This document shows, piece after piece, positions 7,790 to 15,183 of a stretch of DNA of 42,279 bases. Made by a program: the position numbers and the translations under genes. The notes beneath the pieces were generated by a model. That model worked only from the letters and a program-made list of their open reading frames with translations. It made no database searches and had not been told where the DNA came from. Location of the stretch: positions 1-42,279 of the forward strand of contig JAFGXQ010000020.1 in NCBI GenBank assembly GCA_016936575.1, given 5' to 3'. Numbering within the stretch: the stretch's first letter is position 1; every line of letters begins with the position of its first letter. Source of the stretch: Deltaproteobacteria bacterium (GTDB lineage: Bacteria; Myxococcota_A; Polyangia; JAAYKL01).

Positions 7790-9673
7790 GATAAACTTCC
7801 CTCTTGGGGTGTAGCTGGTAAAAAGGTGATCGCGATTAAACCCGCCGGATAGACTCTTTTGAAGGCAGCGGGTGTGAAGGTCTTTTATATAAGAATCAAT
7901 ATCGTCGGGATACGCCAACTGCAGGGGAAATGCCTCTTTTCGCGCCTGACGTATCGTTCTATTCGTCGGAACAGGTTGACCACCGCCTCCGAGACATCCG
8001 TCTGGACACGCCAGAAATTCGATATAGTGACAAGACGAAAATGCGCCGCCTTTGCAAATATCTTCGATTACTTTTTTGGCATTCGCCGTCCCTTCGCATT
8101 TTCCGAACACCAGCGATTGACCTACCATTTGAGACGGATCCGCGTCTTCACCAAGTACTGCTGAAACATCAGGAGACACCTTATCAATCGGAATTTTCAT
8201 CATGTATGCCCCCGGCAGATTAAACGGCGCGGTATATTCAATTGAAACTTCTTTCGTCAAACGGGAGCCGGTAATCATTTTAAACAGCACCCCGCTTAAC
8301 ATATGCAACACGCTGTGAAACGGTGAAAACGTGGAAATCGCCGTCGGTTCAATCAAACTATCAAACGACTGTGCCGGCAGCGACGCCAAATGGGCGCCCG
8401 ATTCTCGTATCATCTTCGCGAGTTCCTGCGTGGTAATCGCATAATCAATATTGCGGTACCCATTGGTAAGCGCCAAAGGGCCGGCCGCCTCCACTTTTTT
8501 AGATGCACACGGAACCGCTGCGACACTGACAATTGACGAGGAGTCAATGCCGAAATGTGCAGCGTAATGAGTTCGCACAATTGTTCCCATGAGTTGTTCC
8601 GGACTTTTCAACGGCGACAGATATTGTAGAAACGTCGGCAGGAAATGCTCCATGTACCGTACCCAACCGCTGGAGTTACTGGAAAATACAATCCGTTCTA
8701 TTGCCCCTTTGCGCGCTTTTGTTGAAAACAGCAAAGACATCAACTCCATGGCCTGTTCCTGAATCGCCAGGGACACACCCAACTGAGCGTCCACCACTCT
8801 GCTGAATCCCATTCGATACAGCTGAGAAACCAATTGCTCTCCCAGAGCGGTTCCCGGCGAATTTCCGAGGGCTTCCCCAATTGACGCCCGAACGCTCACC
8901 GGAATTTGTATCACCACATGCTTTTGTGGATGGTCGATCGCCTCCCACACCTTTGAGGTTTCATCCGGATAAGATAAGGCCGCAGTCGGACAACGCGCTA
9001 CACATTGACCGCAACCGATACACACCACATCTTTTAACGGCTTGTTTCCAAATGTCTCAATCTCAATATGATCACCCTTCCCCACCGCTTCCATCACCCC
9101 CACCTCCTGCATGTCAATGCAGGCGCGAACACAACGGCGACACAACACGCATTTATTCATATCGCGACTTAATGCCAACGAGGAATAATCCTGTGTTCGA
9201 CCATCGGCGTTCTTTTCAAATGCCACAGAGTCCACCCCGAACTCCGCCGCCAGCGACGACAACTCACATGTACCGTTGCGTCTGCATGAAAAACAATCAC
9301 CGCTGTGATGTGCGAGAAGAAGCTGTATCATGTGCTGACGCGCGGTTCGAATTTTCGCCGACTGCGTCGTCACTCGAATCGACTCAGTCACCGGAAACGC
9401 ACATGCCGCCTGCAAAGCGTCGCGGCCCTCCACTTCGACCACGCATATTCTGCAATTTCCAACCACGCATAAATCCTCGTGCGTACACAGGGTGGGAATA
9501 CGCACACCTACCCTCTGGGCGGCGTCCAGAATGGTGGTACCCGGTGCAACCTGTACATCGGTCCCATCGAATGAAACGGTTACCATGCGACCGTCGCTGG
9601 TTTGCGATGCCTCTTTCGACATATGCCGCTGACTCACCGGAACCCGGTGTTTGTCGTAGGACTGACTACTCAT
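7784..9673 (-). CDS. [FeFe]-hydrogenase-like iron-sulphur subunit with degenerate H-cluster site
   Basis: This 629-residue protein has the architecture of trimeric NAD-linked [FeFe] hydrogenase catalytic subunits. It carries a [2Fe-2S] domain (Cys63, 69, 74, 77, 91), a His-ligated [4Fe-4S] domain (His123, Cys127, 130, 136), two [4Fe-4S] sites (CVLCRRC at 175 and CIGCGQC at 218) and an H domain. Loop L2 (VPCASKK, Cys389) and L3 (ACPDGCLGGGGQ, Cys556 and 560) are intact, but L1, normally TSC[CS]PGW, reads SSNSSGW (331-337) with no cysteine. The conserved GGVMEAA segment is also lost. H2 catalysis is therefore unlikely; the protein probably acts as an electron-transfer or bifurcation scaffold, as proposed for HylA-type subunits of bifurcating formate dehydrogenases. 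It overlaps the NuoF-like gene by 8 bp, so the two should be one complex. Confidence 0.85.
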   Translation of the reverse strand: MSSQSYDKHRVPVSQRHMSKEASQTSDGRMVTVSFDGTDVQVAPGTTILDAAQRVGVRIPTLCTHEDLCVVGNCRICVVEVEGRDALQAACAFPVTESIRVTTQSAKIRTARQHMIQLLLAHHSGDCFSCRRNGTCELSSLAAEFGVDSVAFEKNADGRTQDYSSLALSRDMNKCVLCRRCVRACIDMQEVGVMEAVGKGDHIEIETFGNKPLKDVVCIGCGQCVARCPTAALSYPDETSKVWEAIDHPQKHVVIQIPVSVRASIGEALGNSPGTALGEQLVSQLYRMGFSRVVDAQLGVSLAIQEQAMELMSLLFSTKARKGAIERIVFSSNSSGWVRYMEHFLPTFLQYLSPLKSPEQLMGTIVRTHYAAHFGIDSSSIVSVAAVPCASKKVEAAGPLALTNGYRNIDYAITTQELAKMIRESGAHLASLPAQSFDSLIEPTAISTFSPFHSVLHMLSGVLFKMITGSRLTKEVSIEYTAPFNLPGAYMMKIPIDKVSPDVSAVLGEDADPSQMVGQSLVFGKCEGTANAKKVIEDICKGGAFSSCHYIEFLACPDGCLGGGGQPVPTNRTIRQARKEAFPLQLAYPDDIDSYIKDLHTRCLQKSLSGGFNRDHLFTSYTPRGKFIK

Positions 9674-10856
9674 CGATTCGCACCCTTCCCATCAGCTCTT
9701 CCCGATAATGTTCCACAATAGATAAAAACGCCTGCGGGCTCGATTGCCCCAGTCCGCATTTCGATGCCATTTGAATGGTTTTTCCAAGCGAAATCAATTG
9801 CTCCAAATACAATGCGCGACAACGTCCCTCCCGAAGTTGATTCACTCCGTCGAGCAATTTGCGCGTGCCTTCGCGACATGGCGTGCACTGTCCGCAGGAC
9901 TCCTTGGTAAAAAACTCCAGGTAATTTCCGGCCACTTCCAGCATGTCGCGATGCTCCCCCAAGATAAATACCGCTCCGCCGTAAGGTAAATCTTCAAAGG
10001 CGATTTTTCTTCTGAACTGCGACTGCGGAATCATGGTTCCGGAGGCGCCGCCCACCTGAACTCCTTTCGCGTCTTCCCCGCCGACCACATCCAACAACTC
10101 CGCAATGGAAAGCCCCAACTGAAACTCGTACACCCCCGGACGCTTACAGTCTCCCGATACGCTGAACAGTTTCAGTCCCGGAGATTCATCTGTTCCCAAA
10201 TTCTTAAACCAGGATGCGCCTCGAGCCATGACGCAGGTCACCCAGGCCCATGTCTCCACATTCTGCACCACTGTGGGACACCCCCGATAACCGCTTACCG
10301 CGGGGTACGGAGGTCGATTTCGCGGTTCGCCCCGGTGCCCTTCAAGAAACTCAATCAGCGCCGTTTCCTGACCGCAGACGTATGCACCTTCTCCCAACTG
10401 AATCTTAATATCAAAATGCACCCCTTTTTTACCGAGAATATTCTTCCCCAGCAAACCCGACTTCCGACGTGCCGCCAATACCGATTCCATATGAGCGGCC
10501 ATATATCCGTATTCACCCCGAAGATACATAATGCCGCGTTGCGCGCCCACCGCAAGCGCCGCAATGGTCATTCCCTCAAAAACAAGTTGCGCATAACCTG
10601 ACAAAATCGCGCGATCCTTGAATGACCCCGGCTCTCCTTCCGCCGCATTGCATACAACATACTTCTGTGGCGCCTGAACACTCCGAGATACCTGCCACTT
10701 TCTACCCACCGGAAATGCCCCACCGCCGCGTCCACGCAATCCGCTGTCCAATACAGTTTGAATAATCTTTTCAGGAGATGAATCGATTGCAGAACGCAAC
10801 CCGACATCGGGATCCACCTGCTCAAATGTCAGCTTGCTGACAACCGAACTTTTCAT
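9666..10856 (-). CDS. NuoF-like FMN/NAD(P)H-binding subunit
   Basis: The 396-residue protein matches the NuoF/HoxF diaphorase core: the FMN loop GRGGGAFPVGRKW (about 42-54), the nucleotide-binding region, and a C-terminal [4Fe-4S] site CGQCTPC (Cys321, 324, 327) with a later CGLGQ. It lacks the N-terminal thioredoxin-like domain and C-terminal ferredoxin domain of the hydB product in this window. Two acidic positions kept in the other two NuoF homologues here are changed: CNADEGEPG is CNAAEGEPG (Ala72) and CGEETAL is CGQETAL (Gln163). These lie where NADH is bound in complex I, so nucleotide preference may differ. The start ATG overlaps the NuoE-like stop (TAATG). It is probably the NAD(P)H dehydrogenase of a complex with its two neighbours. 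Confidence 0.88.
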   Translation of the reverse strand: MKSSVVSKLTFEQVDPDVGLRSAIDSSPEKIIQTVLDSGLRGRGGGAFPVGRKWQVSRSVQAPQKYVVCNAAEGEPGSFKDRAILSGYAQLVFEGMTIAALAVGAQRGIMYLRGEYGYMAAHMESVLAARRKSGLLGKNILGKKGVHFDIKIQLGEGAYVCGQETALIEFLEGHRGEPRNRPPYPAVSGYRGCPTVVQNVETWAWVTCVMARGASWFKNLGTDESPGLKLFSVSGDCKRPGVYEFQLGLSIAELLDVVGGEDAKGVQVGGASGTMIPQSQFRRKIAFEDLPYGGAVFILGEHRDMLEVAGNYLEFFTKESCGQCTPCREGTRKLLDGVNQLREGRCRALYLEQLISLGKTIQMASKCGLGQSSPQAFLSIVEHYREELMGRVRIDE

Positions 10857-11374
10857 TATATGCTCTCCCCGATATCACAGATGCTACCGGACGGAATGTC
10901 AGACGCACAATCGCAAATCAATCCTCCCACCCGGTCGGCGGTCACCTCGGTGTAAATTCGTCCATTCACCCGCAACACCGGGCCTTGATCGCACATTCCG
11001 ATACAGCCGATTTTTTCGAGCGTAAATCGGCCATCCGAAGAGGTTTCTCCGAAACCGATTCCCAGATCATTCTGGAGCTGTCTGGCCAGCGCGCGTTTTG
11101 CATCGGCGTTGTGGGCAACACAATCACTCAACGAAATCACATATTGCCCCTTCGGCTCTTCACTTAAAAAATGATAAAAAGAAACAACGCTGTACACTTC
11201 GACCGGGTGAATATCCAATACGTGTGCAATCACCTGCATAGCGTACTGGGACACATGCTTATGTTTACGCTGCACTTCCTGCAGAATCGAAATCAGCGCA
11301 CTTCGTTCATTGCCGTATATCGCAGCAAAGGTTTCAATATCTTGTTCGAGTTGTTCTCGCTCTGTTGCAAACAC
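10856..11374 (-). CDS. NuoE-like [2Fe-2S] subunit with altered cluster motif
   Basis: This is a NuoE/HoxE-type thioredoxin-fold subunit. The start is placed at GTG 11374 because CGGAG lies seven bases before it; a TTG at 11419 would add 15 residues without a ribosome site. Family features include LQEVQRKHKHVSQYAM, VEVYSVVSFYHFL and the second cysteine pair CIGMC. The first pair, CX4C in complex I (CRGTACH in the hydC product here), is reduced to one cysteine in SLSDCVAHN, so a standard four-cysteine [2Fe-2S] site is not complete. It follows hypB after 48 bp and overlaps the NuoF-like start. It should be the small diaphorase subunit of the third NuoE/NuoF/HydA-like set. Confidence 0.8.
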   Translation of the reverse strand: MFATEREQLEQDIETFAAIYGNERSALISILQEVQRKHKHVSQYAMQVIAHVLDIHPVEVYSVVSFYHFLSEEPKGQYVISLSDCVAHNADAKRALARQLQNDLGIGFGETSSDGRFTLEKIGCIGMCDQGPVLRVNGRIYTEVTADRVGGLICDCASDIPSGSICDIGESI

Positions 11375-11422
11375 AGTGCTACTCCGTGGTGTCAGGTCGC
11401 AAATATGTGAGCGACACAAATA

Positions 11423-12484
11423 TCAGATACCATCGACCAATTTTTCCAAATAGCGCAACCACTCCTCCATCCCCTCTCCGCTTTTGGCCGACAAAGAAAT
11501 GATTTGTGCGCCGGGCTGAACTTTTAAAACGGATTTCTTGTAATTCTCAATATCAACATCCAGGTGCGGTAGTAAATCTGTCTTGGTAAGCAATGTTGCC
11601 GACGCGCCATGAAACAATACCGGATACTTCACTGGTTTGTCCTCGCCTTCAACAACCGAAACCAACGCTATCTTCTGTAGTTCCCCCAGGTCAAAGGCCG
11701 CCGGGCACACCAGGTTTCCGACATTTTCAATGAACAGCAACTTCGCGCCTCCGGAAACAACCGGTTCCAGCTGTTCTTCAATCTGCTGCGCACTCAAGTG
11801 ACACGCAGAGCGGGTTTCAATCTGCACCACCGGTGCCCCTTTGCCCATCATACGTCGCGCATCGTTGTCGGTTTGCATATCGCCGGTGATCACTGCGCAC
11901 GGAATCTTTCCCTGAAGCGCATCCAGTGTTTTTTCAAGCAAGTACGTTTTGCCGCTCCCCGGAGAAGAAATCAGATTGATAGCCACCACGCCCTTTTCCT
12001 TCAGCCACTGCCTGTTCTTTGTTGCCAGCACATCATTCTGCGCCAGCACACTGGTTTCCAAGGCAATTGTTTTTGTGCGTCGTGCCTGAGACGGAAGCGG
12101 CGCGTGAGCATGATCGTGGCTATGCACATGATCGTGAGTATGGCCGTGTTCATGAGTGTGTTCGTGGCTATGACCGTGATCGTGGCTATGACCGTGATCG
12201 TGGCTATGACCGTGATCGTGAGTATCACTGTGATCATGAATATGGCTGTGCTCATCATGCTCATGGGAGTGAGAATGCGTATGCGCGTGGGGATGTGTAT
12301 GTGTGTGGGCAGGTGCTTCACCTCCGGCGTGGACATGCACATGCGCGTCCCGGTCGATATGAATGTGTATATGAATTTCTCCGGCCCTATGTACATGCGT
12401 ATGGCCATGATCATGATCGTGGCCGTCCCGGCTCGCAAAATACGCACGCTCATTGCCTTCCATACATCCGCAATCTTCACACAT
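11423..12484 (-). CDS. hypB: Hydrogenase nickel-insertion GTPase HypB
   Basis: HypB is the GTPase that delivers nickel to the [NiFe] hydrogenase large subunit. The 353-residue protein starts with MCEDCGC, the N-terminal high-affinity nickel motif, followed by an exceptionally long histidine-rich segment (about residues 20-135, dominated by HDHGHS units). The GTPase domain follows with P-loop SSPGSGKT, the metal-binding ACH (MQTDNDARRMM...RSACHL), ENVGNLVCPAAFDLGE and the base-recognition LTKTDLL. Such His-rich tails serve as nickel stores in other HypB proteins. Its start overlaps the hypA stop as TGATG. The histidine segment is much longer than in E. coli HypB and arose partly from 18-bp duplications. 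Confidence 0.96.
   Translation of the reverse strand: MCEDCGCMEGNERAYFASRDGHDHDHGHTHVHRAGEIHIHIHIDRDAHVHVHAGGEAPAHTHTHPHAHTHSHSHEHDEHSHIHDHSDTHDHGHSHDHGHSHDHGHSHEHTHEHGHTHDHVHSHDHAHAPLPSQARRTKTIALETSVLAQNDVLATKNRQWLKEKGVVAINLISSPGSGKTYLLEKTLDALQGKIPCAVITGDMQTDNDARRMMGKGAPVVQIETRSACHLSAQQIEEQLEPVVSGGAKLLFIENVGNLVCPAAFDLGELQKIALVSVVEGEDKPVKYPVLFHGASATLLTKTDLLPHLDVDIENYKKSVLKVQPGAQIISLSAKSGEGMEEWLRYLEKLVDGI
12163..12216. repeat. Three perfect 18-bp tandem repeats in hypB
   Basis: The unit CGTGGCTATGACCGTGAT occurs at 12163-12180, 12181-12198 and 12199-12216. On the coding strand each copy encodes six residues of the histidine-rich segment. The perfect identity suggests recent slippage, so copy number may vary between strains. 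Confidence 0.9.
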
Positions 12485-12831
12485 CAGCTGACCTCCATCT
12501 GGGTAATTTTAAACTCTTTTCCGCAAATAATTTCGGTATCTGTTGCCCCGCATTCATTGCACGCAACAAACGGATACTCCGGCGATGTCACTTTATCGCA
12601 CAACCTGCACCGTACCTGTACGGTAACTTCATTAAAAGAAAGAATCGCTCCTTCGGCCGGCGTTCCTTCCGCCGCGAACGGAAACACAAATTCAAACGCA
12701 TCGCGATCCACCCCACTCATTGAGCCGAGTTCAAGTGAGATGTGTTCAATCTTCTGAAACTGTTCGCCCTCTTTTTCCATCACATCCATCAACTGCTCAA
12801 TCATTGACTGAGCAAGGCTTAACTCATGCAT
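12484..12831 (-). CDS. hypA: Hydrogenase nickel-incorporation protein HypA
   Basis: HypA is the zinc protein that works with HypB in nickel insertion. The start is ATG 12831, giving the invariant N-terminus MHELSLAQSMIEQ, in which His2 is the nickel ligand; in-frame sequence upstream of this is not part of the family. The structural zinc site is formed by CRLC and CNEC, at about residues 74-77 and 93-96. The 115-residue length is normal. It starts 1 bp after hypE stops and overlaps hypB by one base, so hypE-hypA-hypB are translated as a block. Confidence 0.96.
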   Translation of the reverse strand: MHELSLAQSMIEQLMDVMEKEGEQFQKIEHISLELGSMSGVDRDAFEFVFPFAAEGTPAEGAILSFNEVTVQVRCRLCDKVTSPEYPFVACNECGATDTEIICGKEFKITQMEVS

Positions 12832-12832
12832 C

Positions 12833-13840
12833 TCAACATATCCTCGGTAATAATTCCCCTTGCGGCACATCCACAATTCGTTTTCCGCCGATTCCGGTTT
12901 CCAATATCACTCGACCACTGTCTTCGGTAATACGACCAATCTCGCATGCGTCTGTTCCCTCGGGAAGCGAACGCCATTTTTCGATCACCTGTTCCGCCGC
13001 TTCAGCACTGCAAATGCACATCATTCGACCTTCAGAAGCAACATGCAACAAATCAAACCCCAGCATTTCAGCCAACCCTTTGGCACCGGCAGAAAAAGGC
13101 AGCGAATCTTCACGGAGTAAAATTCCGACATCCGCCCCATCAACAATCTCATTCAATGTGGCCGCCATACCGCCCCGTGTGGGGTCACGCATAAACCGAA
13201 CGTCCGCGGCAAATGGCGACAGGGCATGAACCAAGCGATGCACCGGTGCGGAATCACTCTTCAATGCACCATTGCCCAGTCCCTCTCGTGCAGCCATCAC
13301 CGCCATGCCGTGATCGCCCAGATTGCCGCTGACAAGCACGCGGTCCCCAGTTTGAACCTGTGATGAACCGAGATTGAACCCTGCGATTTTTTTGCCGATT
13401 CCTGCAGTATTCACATACAGACCATCGCACTGCCCTTTACGCACCACCTTTGTGTCGCCGGTAACCACCTGCACACCGCAATTGTCCGCGGCTGTGCGCA
13501 CTGAATCGAGCACCGTCTGTAGTGATGCCAACGGCAACCCTTCTTCAATAATCAGCGCCAACGACAACCAGAGAGGTGTCGCGCCGCTCACTGCAATATC
13601 ATTCACTGTGCCGTGCACTGCCAAATCCCCGATATTCCCACCGGGAAAAAACCCGGGAGAAACTACAAAGCTATCGGTGGAAAAAACGATGTCTCCGTCA
13701 ATGGAAGGCAGCAGTGCGCCATCGGGCAACCCGCGCAACGGCCCATCGCCGAAACGTTTCAGAATTTCTTCGTCAATCAGATTACGTGTCAGCAAACCGC
13801 CGCCGCCGTGACCCAACAAAATTCTTTTCTTTTCATCCAC
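12833..13840 (-). CDS. hypE: Hydrogenase cyanide-ligand synthesis protein HypE
   Basis: HypE dehydrates the carbamoyl group received from HypF on its C-terminal cysteine to make the cyanide ligands of the [NiFe] site. The 335-residue protein has the glycine-rich N-terminus LLGHGGGG, ATP-binding FSTDSFVVSPGFFPGG, VNDIAVSGA and MRDPTRGGMAATLNE, and ends exactly in PRIC, so the catalytic last cysteine is present. This is the usual length. It lies 6 bp downstream of hypD. Confidence 0.97.
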   Translation of the reverse strand: MDEKKRILLGHGGGGLLTRNLIDEEILKRFGDGPLRGLPDGALLPSIDGDIVFSTDSFVVSPGFFPGGNIGDLAVHGTVNDIAVSGATPLWLSLALIIEEGLPLASLQTVLDSVRTAADNCGVQVVTGDTKVVRKGQCDGLYVNTAGIGKKIAGFNLGSSQVQTGDRVLVSGNLGDHGMAVMAAREGLGNGALKSDSAPVHRLVHALSPFAADVRFMRDPTRGGMAATLNEIVDGADVGILLREDSLPFSAGAKGLAEMLGFDLLHVASEGRMMCICSAEAAEQVIEKWRSLPEGTDACEIGRITEDSGRVILETGIGGKRIVDVPQGELLPRIC

Positions 13841-13846
13841 GGGTTC

Positions 13847-14944
13847 TTACCTCTCGTACTTAAAATAGGCGGCGCAGCTTCCCTCAGAACTCACCATACA
13901 TGGGCCGACGGGATTTTGCGGCGTGCAGGCATCGCCGAACATCGGGCAATCGGAAGGTATGATTTTTCCCTTTAACACGTCACCGCACATACACCCCGGA
14001 TCCGGTGATCCCCCATCGGTAGATACGCCGAACCGTTTGGCCGCGTCATATTTTTCATACTGCTCACGAATGCCCATACCACTCATCGGAATCACACCGA
14101 TTCCCCGCCATCCGGCATCCACAGGAGTTAAAAAAGTTTCAAAAAGCTTTTGGGCCGTAGCATTTCCCGCATCGGTCACCACTCGGCTGTACTGATTGAC
14201 CAACGCACATTCGCCGTTCAGGAACTGCGAAACGATGTTGTCTATTCCGTACAGTATATCAAGGGGTTCAAACCCGCAAACCACACAGGGAACGCCTCGT
14301 TCTTCCACATAAGGCCGGTACGCCTCAGCACCGATAATGGCGCTGACATGTGCGGGGCAGATAAATGCATCAACTTTCACTTCGGCATCGGCAATCAATG
14401 CATTCAACGCGGGGGGAACCAGCTTGAACGCAGTTAAAAGCGACAGATTGGTAAGCCCACACGCCTCGGCCGACGGAATCAGCGTGGTCACCGGCGCCAT
14501 CGTGGTTTCAAACCCGATAGCCATAAACACCACTTCGCGTTCCGGATTCTCCTGCGCCAGTGTTATCGCCTGCGCGGGGGAATAGCAAATACGAACATCG
14601 GCGCCTTCGCTGCGAACGTCTGCCAATGACTTTTTACTGCCGGGAACCCGCACCATGTCGCCGAACGTGGCAATAATCACATCTTTGCGGGCCAACGAAA
14701 GTGCGGCGTCTATATACCCGGCATCGGTCACACACACCGGGCAACCTGGGCCGCTCAGCAGTTTCACATTGGGAGGCAATAAATCCCGAATTCCGAATCG
14801 GGAAATCGCCATGGTATGACTGCCGCAAACCTCCATGATATAAATGGGTTCGTGTTTATCTGCGAGCAATGCGGCGTTTTCGACAATGCGTTTTCCCAAA
14901 AACTTACCGGCGTCACCCTGACGGTACCCGTCGATATACTTCAT
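13847..14944 (-). CDS. hypD: Hydrogenase Fe(CN)2CO assembly scaffold HypD
   Basis: HypD is the iron-sulphur scaffold on which, with HypC, the Fe(CN)2CO unit is built. The 365-residue product carries the family motifs EVCGSHTMAI (about 39-48), LSGPGCPVCVTDAGYI and a C-terminal cysteine-rich region (CMCGDVLKG, DCPMFGDAC, GPCMVSSEGSCAAY) that binds a [4Fe-4S] cluster. It overlaps hypC by 4 bp (ATGA), which fits the known HypC-HypD complex. No abnormal feature was seen. Confidence 0.97.
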   Translation of the reverse strand: MKYIDGYRQGDAGKFLGKRIVENAALLADKHEPIYIMEVCGSHTMAISRFGIRDLLPPNVKLLSGPGCPVCVTDAGYIDAALSLARKDVIIATFGDMVRVPGSKKSLADVRSEGADVRICYSPAQAITLAQENPEREVVFMAIGFETTMAPVTTLIPSAEACGLTNLSLLTAFKLVPPALNALIADAEVKVDAFICPAHVSAIIGAEAYRPYVEERGVPCVVCGFEPLDILYGIDNIVSQFLNGECALVNQYSRVVTDAGNATAQKLFETFLTPVDAGWRGIGVIPMSGMGIREQYEKYDAAKRFGVSTDGGSPDPGCMCGDVLKGKIIPSDCPMFGDACTPQNPVGPCMVSSEGSCAAYFKYER

Positions 14945-15183
14945 TTCGCAGTGTCCTGTTCCGCATACATCTGCGCCATTCCCTCAAACAGCTTCAACCG
15001 TTCGTCCGCTTCCTCCTGATCGAGTTTTTCAATCGCGAACCCCGCATGCACGATAAGGTAGTCCCCCGCCTTCGCATCCGGGGTGAGAGACAAATCAACG
15101 GAATATGTTGTACCTTCCAATTCTGAAACGCCTTTGCCGGTCGCGTCAATTGCGGTGAGCTTCATGGGTACTGCTAAACACAT
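14941..15183 (-). CDS. hypC: Hydrogenase maturation chaperone HypC
   Basis: A small HypC/HupF chaperone of 80 residues, beginning MCLAVPMKL with the essential Cys2 that contacts iron and the large subunit. The conserved GDYLIVHAGFAI segment (about 40-51) forms the OB-like barrel. HypC shuttles the iron unit from HypD to the hydrogenase large subunit. The start overlaps the hypF stop by one base (TAATG), and the end overlaps hypD. Confidence 0.96.
   Translation of the reverse strand: MCLAVPMKLTAIDATGKGVSELEGTTYSVDLSLTPDAKAGDYLIVHAGFAIEKLDQEEADERLKLFEGMAQMYAEQDTAK

Noticed and set aside
8661..8681. Frameshift as the cause of the lost L1 motif in the hydrogenase-like gene
   Set aside because: Flanking conserved segments (W-V-R-Y, LSPLKSPEQLMG, L2, L3) all stay in the same frame, so the loss is by substitution.
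12163..12216. Possible CRISPR array
   Set aside because: The repeats are contiguous with no spacers and lie in frame inside hypB.
11798..12757. Long plus-strand reading frame opposite hypB and hypA
   Set aside because: Its Met/Val-rich repeats are just the reverse complement of the histidine codons of hypB, and hypB/hypA are certain genes on the other strand.
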